Translations under genes and position numbers: made by a program
Notes under the pieces: model-generated
What the model saw: the letters and a program-made list of their open reading frames with translations, nothing else
The model's database searches: none
Told to the model about the DNA's origin: nothing
Assembly (NCBI GenBank): GCA_963795385.1
Contig: CAWCHK010000003.1
Span: forward strand, 744,001 to 808,000
Direction of reading: 5' to 3'
Origin: CAVURS01 sp963795385
GTDB lineage: Bacteria > Actinomycetota > Actinomycetes > Actinomycetales > CAVURS01
DNA length: 64,000 nt
Shown: piece after piece, positions 27,935 to 35,760 of the stretch
Layout of the letters: each line of letters begins with the position of its first letter
How positions within the stretch are numbered: position 1 is the stretch's first letter

Positions 27935-28660
27935 ATGGCGATCGTGCTGGCGCTCTGCACCGTCCTGTCGACGTCCCTCGGCGGCGTGTTCGCACTGCGC
28001 AACAAGGACCGCCTCCACCTCGTCCTCGGCTTCACCGCCGGCGTCCTGCTCGGGCTGGTCGCCTTCGACCTGCTGCCGGAGGTCTTCACGCTCGGCGGCC
28101 ACCTGACCTTCCTCGGCCTGCCGTCGGTGTCGTTCGGGCTGGCCTTCGGCTTCCTCCTGCTGCACGTCGTCGAGCGAACCCTCGCCCTCCACCACGCCCA
28201 CGAGGGCGAGTACTCGGCACACAACCACCCCGAGGTGGGCCTGGCCTCGGCCGTCGCCCTGGTCCTGCACTCCTTCCTCGACGGCGTCGGCATCGGGCTG
28301 GCCTTCCAGGTGAACAGCACCGTCGGGCTGGCGGTCGCGTTCGCGGTCATCGCCCACGACTTCGCCGACGGGCTGAACACCGTCAGCCTGATGGTGAGCC
28401 ACGGGAACAGCGACCTGCGGGCCAAGGTGATGCTCGGGCTGGACGCGGCGGCGCCGGCCATCGGCGCGGCCAGCACCCTGCTCTTCTCGCTGCCGGACCG
28501 CGTGCTGGCGCTCTACCTCGCGTTCTTCTGCGGCTTCCTGCTCTACCTCGCCACCAACGACATCCTCCCCGAGGCGCACGCCCGCCATCCCTCGCGGCTG
28601 ACCTTGCTGTGCACGGTCGCCGGCGTGACCTTCATCGCGAGCGTGGTGGCGTTCGCATGA
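27935..28660 (+). CDS. ZIP family metal transporter (probable zinc uptake)
   Basis: Membrane protein of 241 residues with about eight helices. Conserved metal-site helices are HSFLDGVGIGLAF (helix IV type) and HDFADGLNTVS (helix V type), the pattern of prokaryotic ZIP proteins; a His-rich loop HHAHEGEYSAHNH lies between. It overlaps the downstream Fur-family regulator (ATGA) and is preceded by a Zur-like palindrome, so zinc import under zinc repression is the simplest reading; manganese or iron is possible. In related actinobacteria this position next to zur and glyS often holds the znuABC importer, which here appears replaced by ZIP. Confidence 0.88.
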   Translation: MAIVLALCTVLSTSLGGVFALRNKDRLHLVLGFTAGVLLGLVAFDLLPEVFTLGGHLTFLGLPSVSFGLAFGFLLLHVVERTLALHHAHEGEYSAHNHPEVGLASAVALVLHSFLDGVGIGLAFQVNSTVGLAVAFAVIAHDFADGLNTVSLMVSHGNSDLRAKVMLGLDAAAPAIGAASTLLFSLPDRVLALYLAFFCGFLLYLATNDILPEAHARHPSRLTLLCTVAGVTFIASVVAFA

Positions 28661-29107
28661 CCCGCCGGGAGGATGTGTTGCGCAGCCTCGGCCGCGGGCA
28701 GGGCTTCCGCACCGCGCAGGAGCTCTTCGCCCAGATGCGCGGCGGCGGCAGCCGGATCGGCCTGGCCACGATCTACCGCACCATGCAGTCGATGGCCGAC
28801 GAGGGCGAGGTCGACGTCCTGCGCACCGACGCCGGTGAGGTCGCCTACCGCCGCTGTGCCAGCGACACCCATCACCACCACCTGGTCTGCCGCGAGTGCG
28901 GAGCCACCGTCGAGGTGGCTGCGCGGCTCGGTCGAGCAGTGGGCCGTGCGGGTCGCCGCGGAGAACGAGTACGACGAGGTGCAGCACGTCCTCGAGATGT
29001 TCGGGCGGTGCCCGGCCTGCCGGCGGGCCGCGGCGGCGGGCGTAGCGGTCAGGAGTCCGACGCGGCGTCGAACGCCCCACCGTAGCGCCGGTCCCGTGCG
29101 GGCGTAG
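28657..29107 (+). CDS. zur: Fur-family regulator, probably Zur; one frameshift
   Basis: Metal-sensing repressor of about 140 residues. The N-terminal winged helix (REDVLRSLGRGQGFRTAQELF...IGLATIYRTMQSM) is followed by the dimerisation domain with the regulatory-site SDTHHHHLVCRECG and the structural CxxC, whose second pair is CPAC near the end. The frame breaks at about 28918-28929: shifting gives SVEQWAVRVAAENEYDEVQHVLEMFG. The true stop is uncertain. The shifted frame runs to 29107, overlapping uppS by about 58 nt, while a TAG at 29043 in the third frame is another candidate. Its ATG overlaps the ZIP stop, making a self-regulated zinc operon likely. Confidence 0.83.
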
Positions 29108-29871
29108 GTCTCCACCGCGCGCCAGAGGTCGCGCCGGTCGACGTCCGGCCAGAGCACGTTGTCGAACACCAGCTCGGCGTAGGCCGACTGCCAGAGCTGG
29201 AAGTTCGACAGCCGTTGCTCGCCCGAGGAGCGCCAGAACATGTCGACGTCGGGCAGGTCCGGCTCGTCGAGGTGGCGCTGGATCGTCCGCTCGTCGATCC
29301 GCGCCGGGTCCAGCCGGCCGGCCGCCACCTGGAGCCCGATCGCCCGCACCGCGTCGGCGATCTCGGCGCGCCCGCCGTAGTTCACGCACATGGTCAGGGT
29401 CAGCACGTCGTTGTGCCGGGTCAGCTCCTCGGCGATCTCGAGCTCGCGAATCACGCTGAGCCACAAGCGAGGCCGCCGGCCGGCCCAGCGCACCCGTACG
29501 CCCCACTCGTGCATCTGGTCGCGGCGCCGCCGGATCACGTCGCGGTTGAATCCCATCAGGAAGCGCACCTCGTCCGGCGAGCGACGCCAGTTCTCGGTCG
29601 AGAACGCGTACGCCGAGATGTGCTTCACCCCGATCTCGATGCCGCCCGCGACCACGTCGAGCAGGGCGGCCTCGCCGCGCTCGTGACCCGCGGTCCGCGG
29701 CAGGCCCTTGGTGTTGGCCCAGCGCCCGTTGCCGTCCATGACGACGGCGACGTGGGCGGGCACCAGCTCCGCCGGGATGCTCGGGGGCCTGGCCCCCGAG
29801 GGGTGCGCAGGGGGCGGGACCGGCGGGCCGGCCCGGTCGGCTGCGCCCCGGTCCCGGCGGCCGCGCCTCAC
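29049..29871 (-). CDS. uppS: Isoprenyl (undecaprenyl/decaprenyl) diphosphate synthase; one frameshift near the C-terminus
   Basis: cis-Prenyltransferase making the lipid carrier for peptidoglycan. From GTG 29871, overlapping the recO stop (GTGA), the protein shows VAVVMDGNGRWA (catalytic Asp and Asn), SAYAFSTENWRRSPDEV, VNYGGRAEIADA and MFWRSSGEQRLSNF, all family hallmarks. About 273 residues. The frame breaks around 29092-29098: removing one A gives RRDRRYGGAFDAASDS and a stop at 29049-29051. As written the frame would run on for hundreds of bases into antisense of zur. The order recO-uppS-zur-glyS matches other actinobacteria. Confidence 0.9.
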
Positions 29872-30600
29872 GCGCGCTCGACCAGGCGCAGCGAGCGCAG
29901 CCCGCGCTCCAGGTGCCACTGGAGGAACGCCGCGACGAGCCCGCTGCCCTCGCGCCGGTGCCGGAGCTCGCTCGCGTCCGCGATCTCCCAGTCCCCCGCG
30001 AGCAGCGCGGCCAGCAGGATGCTGGTCTCGGGCGCGGGCGCGTTCGACCCGGGCGGCCGGCAGTCCGGGCAGACCGAGCCGCCGGCCTGGACCGAGAAGG
30101 CCCGGTGCGGGCCCGGGGGCACCGCACTTCGCGCAGTCGTGGAAGCTCGGCGCCCAGCCGGCGACGGCCAGCGAGCGGAGCAGGAACGCGTCGAGCACCA
30201 GGGACGGGTCGTGCGAGCCGTCGGCGAGGGTCCGCAAGCCGCCGACCAGCAGGAGGTACTGCTGCATCGCCGGCTCGCGCTCGACGTCGGTCAGCCGCTC
30301 GGCGGTCTCCAGCATGGCCGTGCCCGCGGTGTAGCGCCGATAGTCACCGACGATCGCCGCGGCGTACGGCGCGAGGGTCTCGACCTGCGTGACGACGTCG
30401 AGCGAGCGCCCCTCGTGCAGCTGGACGTCCGCGAGCATGAACGGCTCGAGCCGGGAGCCGATCCGGGACGACGTACGCCGCACGCCCTTGGCCACCGCCC
30501 GGACCCGGCCGTGGTGGCGGGTCAGCAGGGTGATGATCCGGTCGGCCTCACCGAGCTTGTGCGTGCGCAGCACGACACCTTCGTCTCGGTAAACGGGCAT
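29868..30600 (-). CDS. recO: DNA repair protein RecO; one frameshift
   Basis: Recombination mediator that helps RecA load on gapped DNA, about 243 residues. N-terminal OB fold MPVYRDEGVVLRTHKLGEADRI, helical middle, then a zinc-finger-like Cys set (CAKCG and CPDC). The frame breaks near 30118-30125 within a GGGGG run; one frame over, the sequence continues HRAFSVQAGGSVCPDC...WEIADA and ends SLRLVERA. The stop overlaps the uppS GTG. Without correction the frame appears to fuse RecO to UppS, which is an artefact. ATG 30600 lies 11 nt after the stop... of nothing else on this strand than the downstream-reading cyclase gene begins beyond 30612. Confidence 0.9.
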
Positions 30601-30611
30601 GGGCCAGTGTC

Positions 30612-32231
30612 CTATGCCGGGTCAGACGGCGACGACTGCCTCGCCGGACCAGACCTGGTCGCGTCCGGAGCGCTTGGCCGCAGCAACGCCTCGTCGGCGG
30701 CCGCCAGCGCGCGCTGGGCCTCCTCGGTCGCCAGGCCCACCGAGACCGTCACCTGCAGGCCCGGGGCGATGCTGTGCCAGTCCGAGGTCGAGACCGAGTG
30801 ATGCACGCGGGAGGCGATCGCCGCTGCCTCCTCGCTGCCGACCCCTGGCAGCAGCAGGACGAACTCGTCCCCGCCGTACCGGACGATCGTGTCGTCGGTC
30901 CTGGTCAGCTCCTGCAGGATCCCCGCGACGCGGACGAGGACCTCGTCGCCGACGTCGTGGCCGAAGGTGTCGTTGACCGACTTGAACCGGTCCACGTCGA
31001 CGAAGACCACGCACAGCTCACCGGAGGCCAGCCGCAGCCGCCGGTCGAGCAGGCGCCGGTTGCCGAGCCCGGTGAGCGGGTCCAGCAGGGCCGCCTGGCC
31101 GAGCCGGTTCGCCTCCTCGGTCAGGGCGCGCAGGCTCATCCGGTCGCGCAGCGCGACGAACCGGCTCTCCCGCTCACCCCAGAGGCGCTGGGTCGTCTCC
31201 CGGGCGAGGGCCTGCCAGCGGCCGACGGCCGGATGCGGGCCGTACTCCAGGACGTCGACAGTGGCGAGCTGGGCCAGCGCGGTCAGCGACCAGACCCATC
31301 GGTCCTTGCTGATGGCCTCGTCGGCGGCCTCCTGGAGGTTCTGCCGGGCCTTGGCGAACTGCTCGTCCCGCGCGTACGCGGCGCCCAGGCCGAGCTTGGC
31401 CAGCAGGACCTCGGGCAGCTCGGGCCGCAGGGCGAACCGCGAGGTCGCGGCCCACATCCGCGCCTCGGCCAGGCGGTACTCCCCGAGGCGGCCCAGGACG
31501 TAGGCCTCCATGACCTCGGCCCGGGCCAGCATCTCGTCGTCCCGGTCGCTGATCGCGCTCATCATCGCGAGCGCCCGGGTCAGGCAGGTGCGGTAGCACC
31601 GCAACGCCTCGACCTCGCGGCCGTCGATCTCGAGCGCCGCGCCCCACGTCGCCTGCAGCAGGGCCGCCTCCTGCAGGACCAGGACCCGGGCCTCCGCCGC
31701 CTGCGGCCCGGTCGTCGTGACGTGCGACGTGAGGCAGAGGGTGAAGATGTCGTCGGCGGCCTCGAAGAGCTGCGCGTGCCCCAGGACGATCGCGCACCCC
31801 TGGGCGGCGCTCAGCTCGTCGTACGTGCGGGGGACGAAGCCCTCGACCAGGGCGTAGGCCTCGGCCAGGGCGTCGATCGCGGCCGGGGTGTCGCCCTTGC
31901 GCACCCACGCGTCGCCGAGGACCGACAGCGCCTTGGCCCGCCAGGCGTGGTTGCTCTCGTCGACCAGGCTGAGCAGCTGGTAGGACTCGTTCGCCGCCTC
32001 GTCGTAGAGCCCGAGCTCGAGCATGGCGCAGGCCGACGTGTAGTGCAGGTAGCGCACCGTCGCGATGTCGCCGACCTCCAGCGCGAAGGGCAACGACGCC
32101 CGAGCGACCCGGACGGCGACGTCGGCGAAGCCGTCCGTGTAGTGCTCGTGGACCTGCGCGGCGATGTGGTCGTACGGGCCGAAGGGTCCACTACTGACGA
32201 GCGCGCTGGAGGGGCCAGCATCGTTCGCCAT
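30612..32231 (-). CDS. Diguanylate cyclase with N-terminal TPR-like domain
   Basis: Soluble protein of 539 residues predicted to make cyclic di-GMP. Residues ~1-370 are all-helical with tetratricopeptide-like repeats (ALSVLGDAWVRKGDTPAAIDAL, broken by family-like spacing), a probable protein-interaction sensor. The C-terminal GGDEF domain starts at LLDPLTGLGNRR, binds metal through FVDVDRFK, and has an intact RYGGDEF active site. RTDD five residues before GGDEF is a complete inhibitory I-site. No membrane helix or EAL domain. ATG 32231 was chosen because AGGAGG lies 5 nt upstream; the in-frame GTG at 32237 would sit in the ribosome binding site. The gene is 11 nt upstream of recO on the same strand. 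Confidence 0.9.
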   Translation of the reverse strand: MANDAGPSSALVSSGPFGPYDHIAAQVHEHYTDGFADVAVRVARASLPFALEVGDIATVRYLHYTSACAMLELGLYDEAANESYQLLSLVDESNHAWRAKALSVLGDAWVRKGDTPAAIDALAEAYALVEGFVPRTYDELSAAQGCAIVLGHAQLFEAADDIFTLCLTSHVTTTGPQAAEARVLVLQEAALLQATWGAALEIDGREVEALRCYRTCLTRALAMMSAISDRDDEMLARAEVMEAYVLGRLGEYRLAEARMWAATSRFALRPELPEVLLAKLGLGAAYARDEQFAKARQNLQEAADEAISKDRWVWSLTALAQLATVDVLEYGPHPAVGRWQALARETTQRLWGERESRFVALRDRMSLRALTEEANRLGQAALLDPLTGLGNRRLLDRRLRLASGELCVVFVDVDRFKSVNDTFGHDVGDEVLVRVAGILQELTRTDDTIVRYGGDEFVLLLPGVGSEEAAAIASRVHHSVSTSDWHSIAPGLQVTVSVGLATEEAQRALAAADEALLRPSAPDATRSGPARQSSPSDPA

Positions 32232-32375
32232 CGACACCTCCTGCGGGCCGGTCCCGACTCATCGTGGGCGATGCTCGGCGATTGCGACGGTCTTCTGCGT
32301 TGTCATTCTGTACTGCGGGCCCTGGCCCGGGTGCGCCATTCGGCCCAACTGCCACCCGGCGGAGCAACCAGCAGA

Positions 32376-34100
32376 TTACTCCCGGTTAGCCCGGTTGAGT
32401 CCGGAAATGACCGCCATGAGCGAGGCCGTCACGATGTTGTGATCGATCCCCACGCCCCACAGGACCCGGTCCCCGACGGCGCACTCGAGATAGGCGGCCG
32501 CGCGCGCGTCGCCCCCGGAGCCCATCGCGTGCTCCGCGTAGTCCAGGACGCGCACGTCGACACCTACGCCGGACAGGGCCTGGACGAACGCGGCGATCGG
32601 GCCGTTGCCGACACCCTGCAGGGTCAGCAGCTGGTCGCCGTCCATCAGGTCGACCGAGAGCTGGTCCTGGCCGTCGACCTGGCTGTCCTGGCGCATCCCG
32701 CGCAAGGCGAACCGGCCCCACGGCGCCGCTGGGTCGGGCAGGTACTCGTCCTGGAACGCCGCCCAGATCTGCCCAGCCGTCATCTCGCCGCCGTCGCTGT
32801 CGGTCTGCCGCTGGACCACCTGGCTGAACTCGATCTGGAGCCGGCGGGGCAGGTCGAGGTGGTGCTCGGACTTCAGCAGGTAGGCGACGCCGCCCTTGCC
32901 GGACTGGCTGTTGACCCGGACGACGGCCTCGTAGCTGCGGCCGACGTCGTGCGGGTCGATCGGCAGGTAGGGCACGGCCCACTGCAGGTCCTCGACCGTG
33001 CGGCCGGACTCCACGGCGTCCCTCGACATCGCGTCGAAGCCCTTCTTGATGGCGTCCTGGTGCGAGCCGGAGAACGCCGTGTAGACCAGGTCGCCGCCGT
33101 ACGGGTGCCGCTCGTGGACCGGCAGCTGGTTGCAGTACTCGACCGTGCGCCGCACGTTGTCCAGGTCGCTGAAGTCGATCTGCGGGTCGATGCCCTGGCT
33201 GAACAGGTTCATGCCGAGGGTGACCAGGCAGACGTTGCCGGTGCGCTCGCCGTTGCCGAACAGGCAGCCCTCGATCCGGTCCGCGCCCGCCAGGTAGCCC
33301 AGCTCCGCGGCCGCGACGCCCTCGCCGCGGTCGTTGTGCGGGTGCAGTGACAGCACGATGTTCTCGCGGTGGTCCAGGTGGCGGCCCATCCACTCGATGC
33401 TGTCCGCGTAGACGTTCGGCGTGGCCATCTCGACCGTGGCCGGCAGGTTCAGGATCACCTTGCGGTCCGGGCTCGGCTCGAAGACCTCGGCCACCTCGTT
33501 GCAGATCCGGGCCGCGAACTCCAGCTCGGTCCCGGTGTAGGACTCCGGCGAGTACTCGTAGTAGATCTGCGTGTCGGGGATGGTCTCCTCGAGCTTGCGG
33601 CACAGCCGCGCGCCCTGCACCGCGATGTCGACGATGCCGTCCTGGCTGAGACCGAAGACGACCTTGCGCTGCAGGACGGAGGTGGAGTTGTAGAGGTGGA
33701 CGATGGCCTGCTTCGCGCCCCGCAGCGAGTCGTAGGTGCGCTCGATCAGGTGGTCGCGGGCCTGGGTCAGGACCTGGATGGTGACGTCGTCCGGGATCAG
33801 CTCGTCGCGGATCAGCTGGCGGACGAAGTCGTAGTCGGTCTGGCTGGCGGACGGGAAGCCGACCTCGATCTCCTTGTAGCCCATGGCGACCAGGAGGTCG
33901 AACATCCGGCGCTTGCGCTCCGGGCTCATCGGGTCGATCAGGGCCTGGTTGCCGTCGCGGAGGTCGACGGCACACCAGCGCGGGGCCTGGGTCATCCGCT
34001 TGTCCGGCCAGGTGCGGTCGGGCAGGTCGACGACGATCTGCTGGTCGAACGGGACGTACTTGCCGATCGGCATTCCGGACGGCTGCTGGGGGTAGTGCAC
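32376..34100 (-). CDS. leuA: 2-isopropylmalate synthase
   Basis: First committed enzyme of leucine synthesis: condenses acetyl-CoA with 2-oxoisovalerate. 574 residues. TIM barrel with CAVDLRDGNQALIDPM (metal Asp), the EVGFPSASQTD strand, SLHPHNDRGEGVAAAELG with the metal His pair, and the GNGERTGN motif. The C-terminal third is the LeuA dimer/regulatory domain that binds leucine. GTG 34100 has AGAGGG 8 nt upstream and gives the MHYPQQPSGMPIGKY start. A leucine-rich leader peptide and hairpin lie upstream, so attenuation plus feedback inhibition is likely. Frame fully intact. Confidence 0.96.
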   Translation of the reverse strand: MHYPQQPSGMPIGKYVPFDQQIVVDLPDRTWPDKRMTQAPRWCAVDLRDGNQALIDPMSPERKRRMFDLLVAMGYKEIEVGFPSASQTDYDFVRQLIRDELIPDDVTIQVLTQARDHLIERTYDSLRGAKQAIVHLYNSTSVLQRKVVFGLSQDGIVDIAVQGARLCRKLEETIPDTQIYYEYSPESYTGTELEFAARICNEVAEVFEPSPDRKVILNLPATVEMATPNVYADSIEWMGRHLDHRENIVLSLHPHNDRGEGVAAAELGYLAGADRIEGCLFGNGERTGNVCLVTLGMNLFSQGIDPQIDFSDLDNVRRTVEYCNQLPVHERHPYGGDLVYTAFSGSHQDAIKKGFDAMSRDAVESGRTVEDLQWAVPYLPIDPHDVGRSYEAVVRVNSQSGKGGVAYLLKSEHHLDLPRRLQIEFSQVVQRQTDSDGGEMTAGQIWAAFQDEYLPDPAAPWGRFALRGMRQDSQVDGQDQLSVDLMDGDQLLTLQGVGNGPIAAFVQALSGVGVDVRVLDYAEHAMGSGGDARAAAYLECAVGDRVLWGVGIDHNIVTASLMAVISGLNRANRE

Positions 34101-34145
34101 GGTGTTCCCTCTCGCGGGTGTGCGGGCGACCGGCAGGCAGCATCC

Positions 34146-34182
34146 CCGCGGCGAGGGACCGGCCTAGAGGGCCCCGCCGCGG
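34146..34182 (-). terminator. Attenuator-like hairpin between leader peptide and leuA
   Basis: On the minus strand CCGCGGCG and CGCCGCGG form an 8-bp GC stem that can extend inward through GGG/CCC around the TAG stop of the leader peptide. Its 5' arm overlaps the last codons of the leader (GRRGGAL), so ribosome position would decide whether it folds. It ends about 45 nt before the leuA start codon. No T-run follows, so a translation- or Rho-dependent mechanism is also possible. Confidence 0.5.
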
Positions 34183-34211
34183 CGACCAAGAAGCAGCGAG
34201 ACGGCCCTCAT
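34164..34211 (-). CDS. Leucine-rich leader peptide of leuA
   Basis: A 15-codon frame on the minus strand reads MRAVSLLLGRRGGAL followed by TAG. Three consecutive Leu codons (CTG CTT CTT) plus a terminal CTC and a Val codon are what a leucine attenuator needs to sense charged tRNA-Leu. CTT is rare in such GC-rich genomes, which would make the stall more sensitive. The preceding ribosome binding site is weak (GAGCGAG). It overlaps the hairpin at 34146-34182 and lies 63 nt upstream of the leuA start. Attenuation is inferred from arrangement; it is not demonstrated. Confidence 0.6.
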   Translation of the reverse strand: MRAVSLLLGRRGGAL

Positions 34212-34308
34212 GGGCTCGCTCGCGCAGGCGTCCGGTCGCATCGGCACGGAGTTACCGTAGCGCACGCCGGCGCTTGCGCCTTCTGCCCGAAAAGTTCACG
34301 GTGGACCC

Positions 34309-35343
34309 ATGAGCATCGAGTGCATCGTCCCGCCGTACCTGCTGGAGCGGCTGCGCGAGTCCCACGTCGAGGCGGTCGCGCGGGCCGCGGTCCAGACCCT
34401 CGACCGCGACGTCGCCCACCGCCGCAGCCGGCGCCGGATGGCGGCCCGGCCCAACCCCACCTCGATCGCCCGGGTGGCCGTGCACCGGACGGTCGACAAC
34501 AGCGACGGCACGACGACGCTGCCGGGCCGGACGGTACGCACCGAAGGCGCTGGGCCAGTAGGCGATCCGGCGACCGACGAGGCCTACGACGCCCTCGGGG
34601 CGACCTGGACGCTCTACCACTCGGCGTACAAGCGCAACAGCCTCGACGACATGGGCCTGCCGCTGCTGGCGAGCGTGCACTACGGCCAGAACTACGACAA
34701 CGCCTTCTGGAACGGCGAGCAGATGGTGTTCGGCGACGGCGACGGGACGTACTTCAACCGGTTCACCATCTCGGTCGACGTGATCGGGCACGAGCTGACC
34801 CACGGCGTCACCCAGTTCACCGCCAACCTCACCTACTCGGGGCAGTCCGGGGCGCTGAACGAGAGCATCTCCGACTGCTTCGGCTCCCTGGTCAAGCAGA
34901 TGGCTCTCGGGCAGACGGCGCAGGCGGCCGACTGGCTGATCGGTCAGGGGCTGTTCACGGCCGCGGTCAAGGGGCAGGCGCTGCGCTCGATGAAGGCACC
35001 GGGCACGGCGTACGACGACCCGCACCTCGGCAAGGACCCGCAGCCGGCGACCATGGACGGCTACGTCGACACGACCGACGACGACGGTGGGGTGCACACC
35101 AACTCGGGGATCCCCAACCACGCGTTCTACCTGGCGGCGACCGGCATCGGCGGCAATGCGTGGGAGGGGGCCGGGCAGGTCTGGTACGACGTCCTGACCG
35201 GCGGCAAGCTGGCCAAGTCCGCAGACTTCCCGGCCTTCGCGGCGGCCACGGTGGCGGCGGCGCAGGCGCGGTTCGGCAGCGGGTCGAGCCAGGCCCGGGC
35301 CGTCAGCCAGGCCTGGACCAAGGTGAAGGTGGCGACATCGTGA
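34309..35343 (+). CDS. Protealysin-like M4 metallopeptidase
   Basis: Thermolysin-family zinc protease of 344 residues without a signal peptide. The zinc site is HELTH (161-165) with the third ligand Glu185 in NESISD; catalytic His263 is in HTNSGIPNHAF. The N-terminus IECIVPPYLLERL matches the short protealysin-type propeptide with its PPxxL core, not the long propeptide of secreted thermolysins. Proteins of this type stay in the cytoplasm or leave by unusual routes. The stop overlaps the GTG of a small emfourin-like gene, the arrangement known for protealysin and its inhibitor. The gene is flanked by leuA (divergent) and era (convergent). Confidence 0.92.
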   Translation: MSIECIVPPYLLERLRESHVEAVARAAVQTLDRDVAHRRSRRRMAARPNPTSIARVAVHRTVDNSDGTTTLPGRTVRTEGAGPVGDPATDEAYDALGATWTLYHSAYKRNSLDDMGLPLLASVHYGQNYDNAFWNGEQMVFGDGDGTYFNRFTISVDVIGHELTHGVTQFTANLTYSGQSGALNESISDCFGSLVKQMALGQTAQAADWLIGQGLFTAAVKGQALRSMKAPGTAYDDPHLGKDPQPATMDGYVDTTDDDGGVHTNSGIPNHAFYLAATGIGGNAWEGAGQVWYDVLTGGKLAKSADFPAFAAATVAAAQARFGSGSSQARAVSQAWTKVKVATS

Positions 35344-35738
35344 CCGGCCGGCACCGCAGCGAGCCGTCCGGCGCTGCGGCGGGTGAGGGCGCGGCCCCGG
35401 CGCCGCAGCCCGCCGCGACGCCGGCGGGCGTGCCCACCGGCGTCGTCCTGGTCACCCGGACGGGCGGCTTCGCCGGGCTGAAGCTCACCGGCCAGGTCGA
35501 CCTGGACGGGCTCCAGGGCGAGGAGCTCACGGCCTGGCGATCGGCGCTCAGTGAGGGCCTGGCCTCGGTCCAGCCGCAGGGTCCGGCGCCGGACCGGTTC
35601 GTCTACCGGGTGAGCAACGAGCCGGCCGGCCTGGACGTGACCGTCGGGGACCACGAGCTCCCCGAACACCTGCGGTCCCTGCTCGACTCGGCCGTCCGGG
35701 CGCCGGCCGACCCGCCCGGGACCCCGGACCAGCCCTAG
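35340..35738 (+). CDS. Emfourin-like protealysin inhibitor
   Basis: Protein of 132 residues. An Ala/Pro-rich N-terminal tail of about 33 residues is followed by VLVTRTGGFAGLKLTGQVDL, the strand-turn pattern of emfourin (xxRxGGFAG), and a domain ending near residue 120. Emfourin is a slow tight-binding inhibitor of protealysin encoded beside it. GTG 35340 overlaps the peptidase TGA, so the two are translationally coupled. The long low-complexity tail is unusual compared with what I recall of the family. Function follows from motif and context and is untested. The pair ends 23 nt before the convergent era stop. Confidence 0.75.
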   Translation: MTGRHRSEPSGAAAGEGAAPAPQPAATPAGVPTGVVLVTRTGGFAGLKLTGQVDLDGLQGEELTAWRSALSEGLASVQPQGPAPDRFVYRVSNEPAGLDVTVGDHELPEHLRSLLDSAVRAPADPPGTPDQP

Positions 35739-35760
35739 CGGTGCGAGCCGGCGGGCCCGG

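Noticed and set aside
28543..30600. Apparent RecO-UppS fusion protein
   Set aside because: Both proteins need a one-base correction, which restores a separate RecO stop overlapping the UppS GTG. The fusion arises from the shift in recO.
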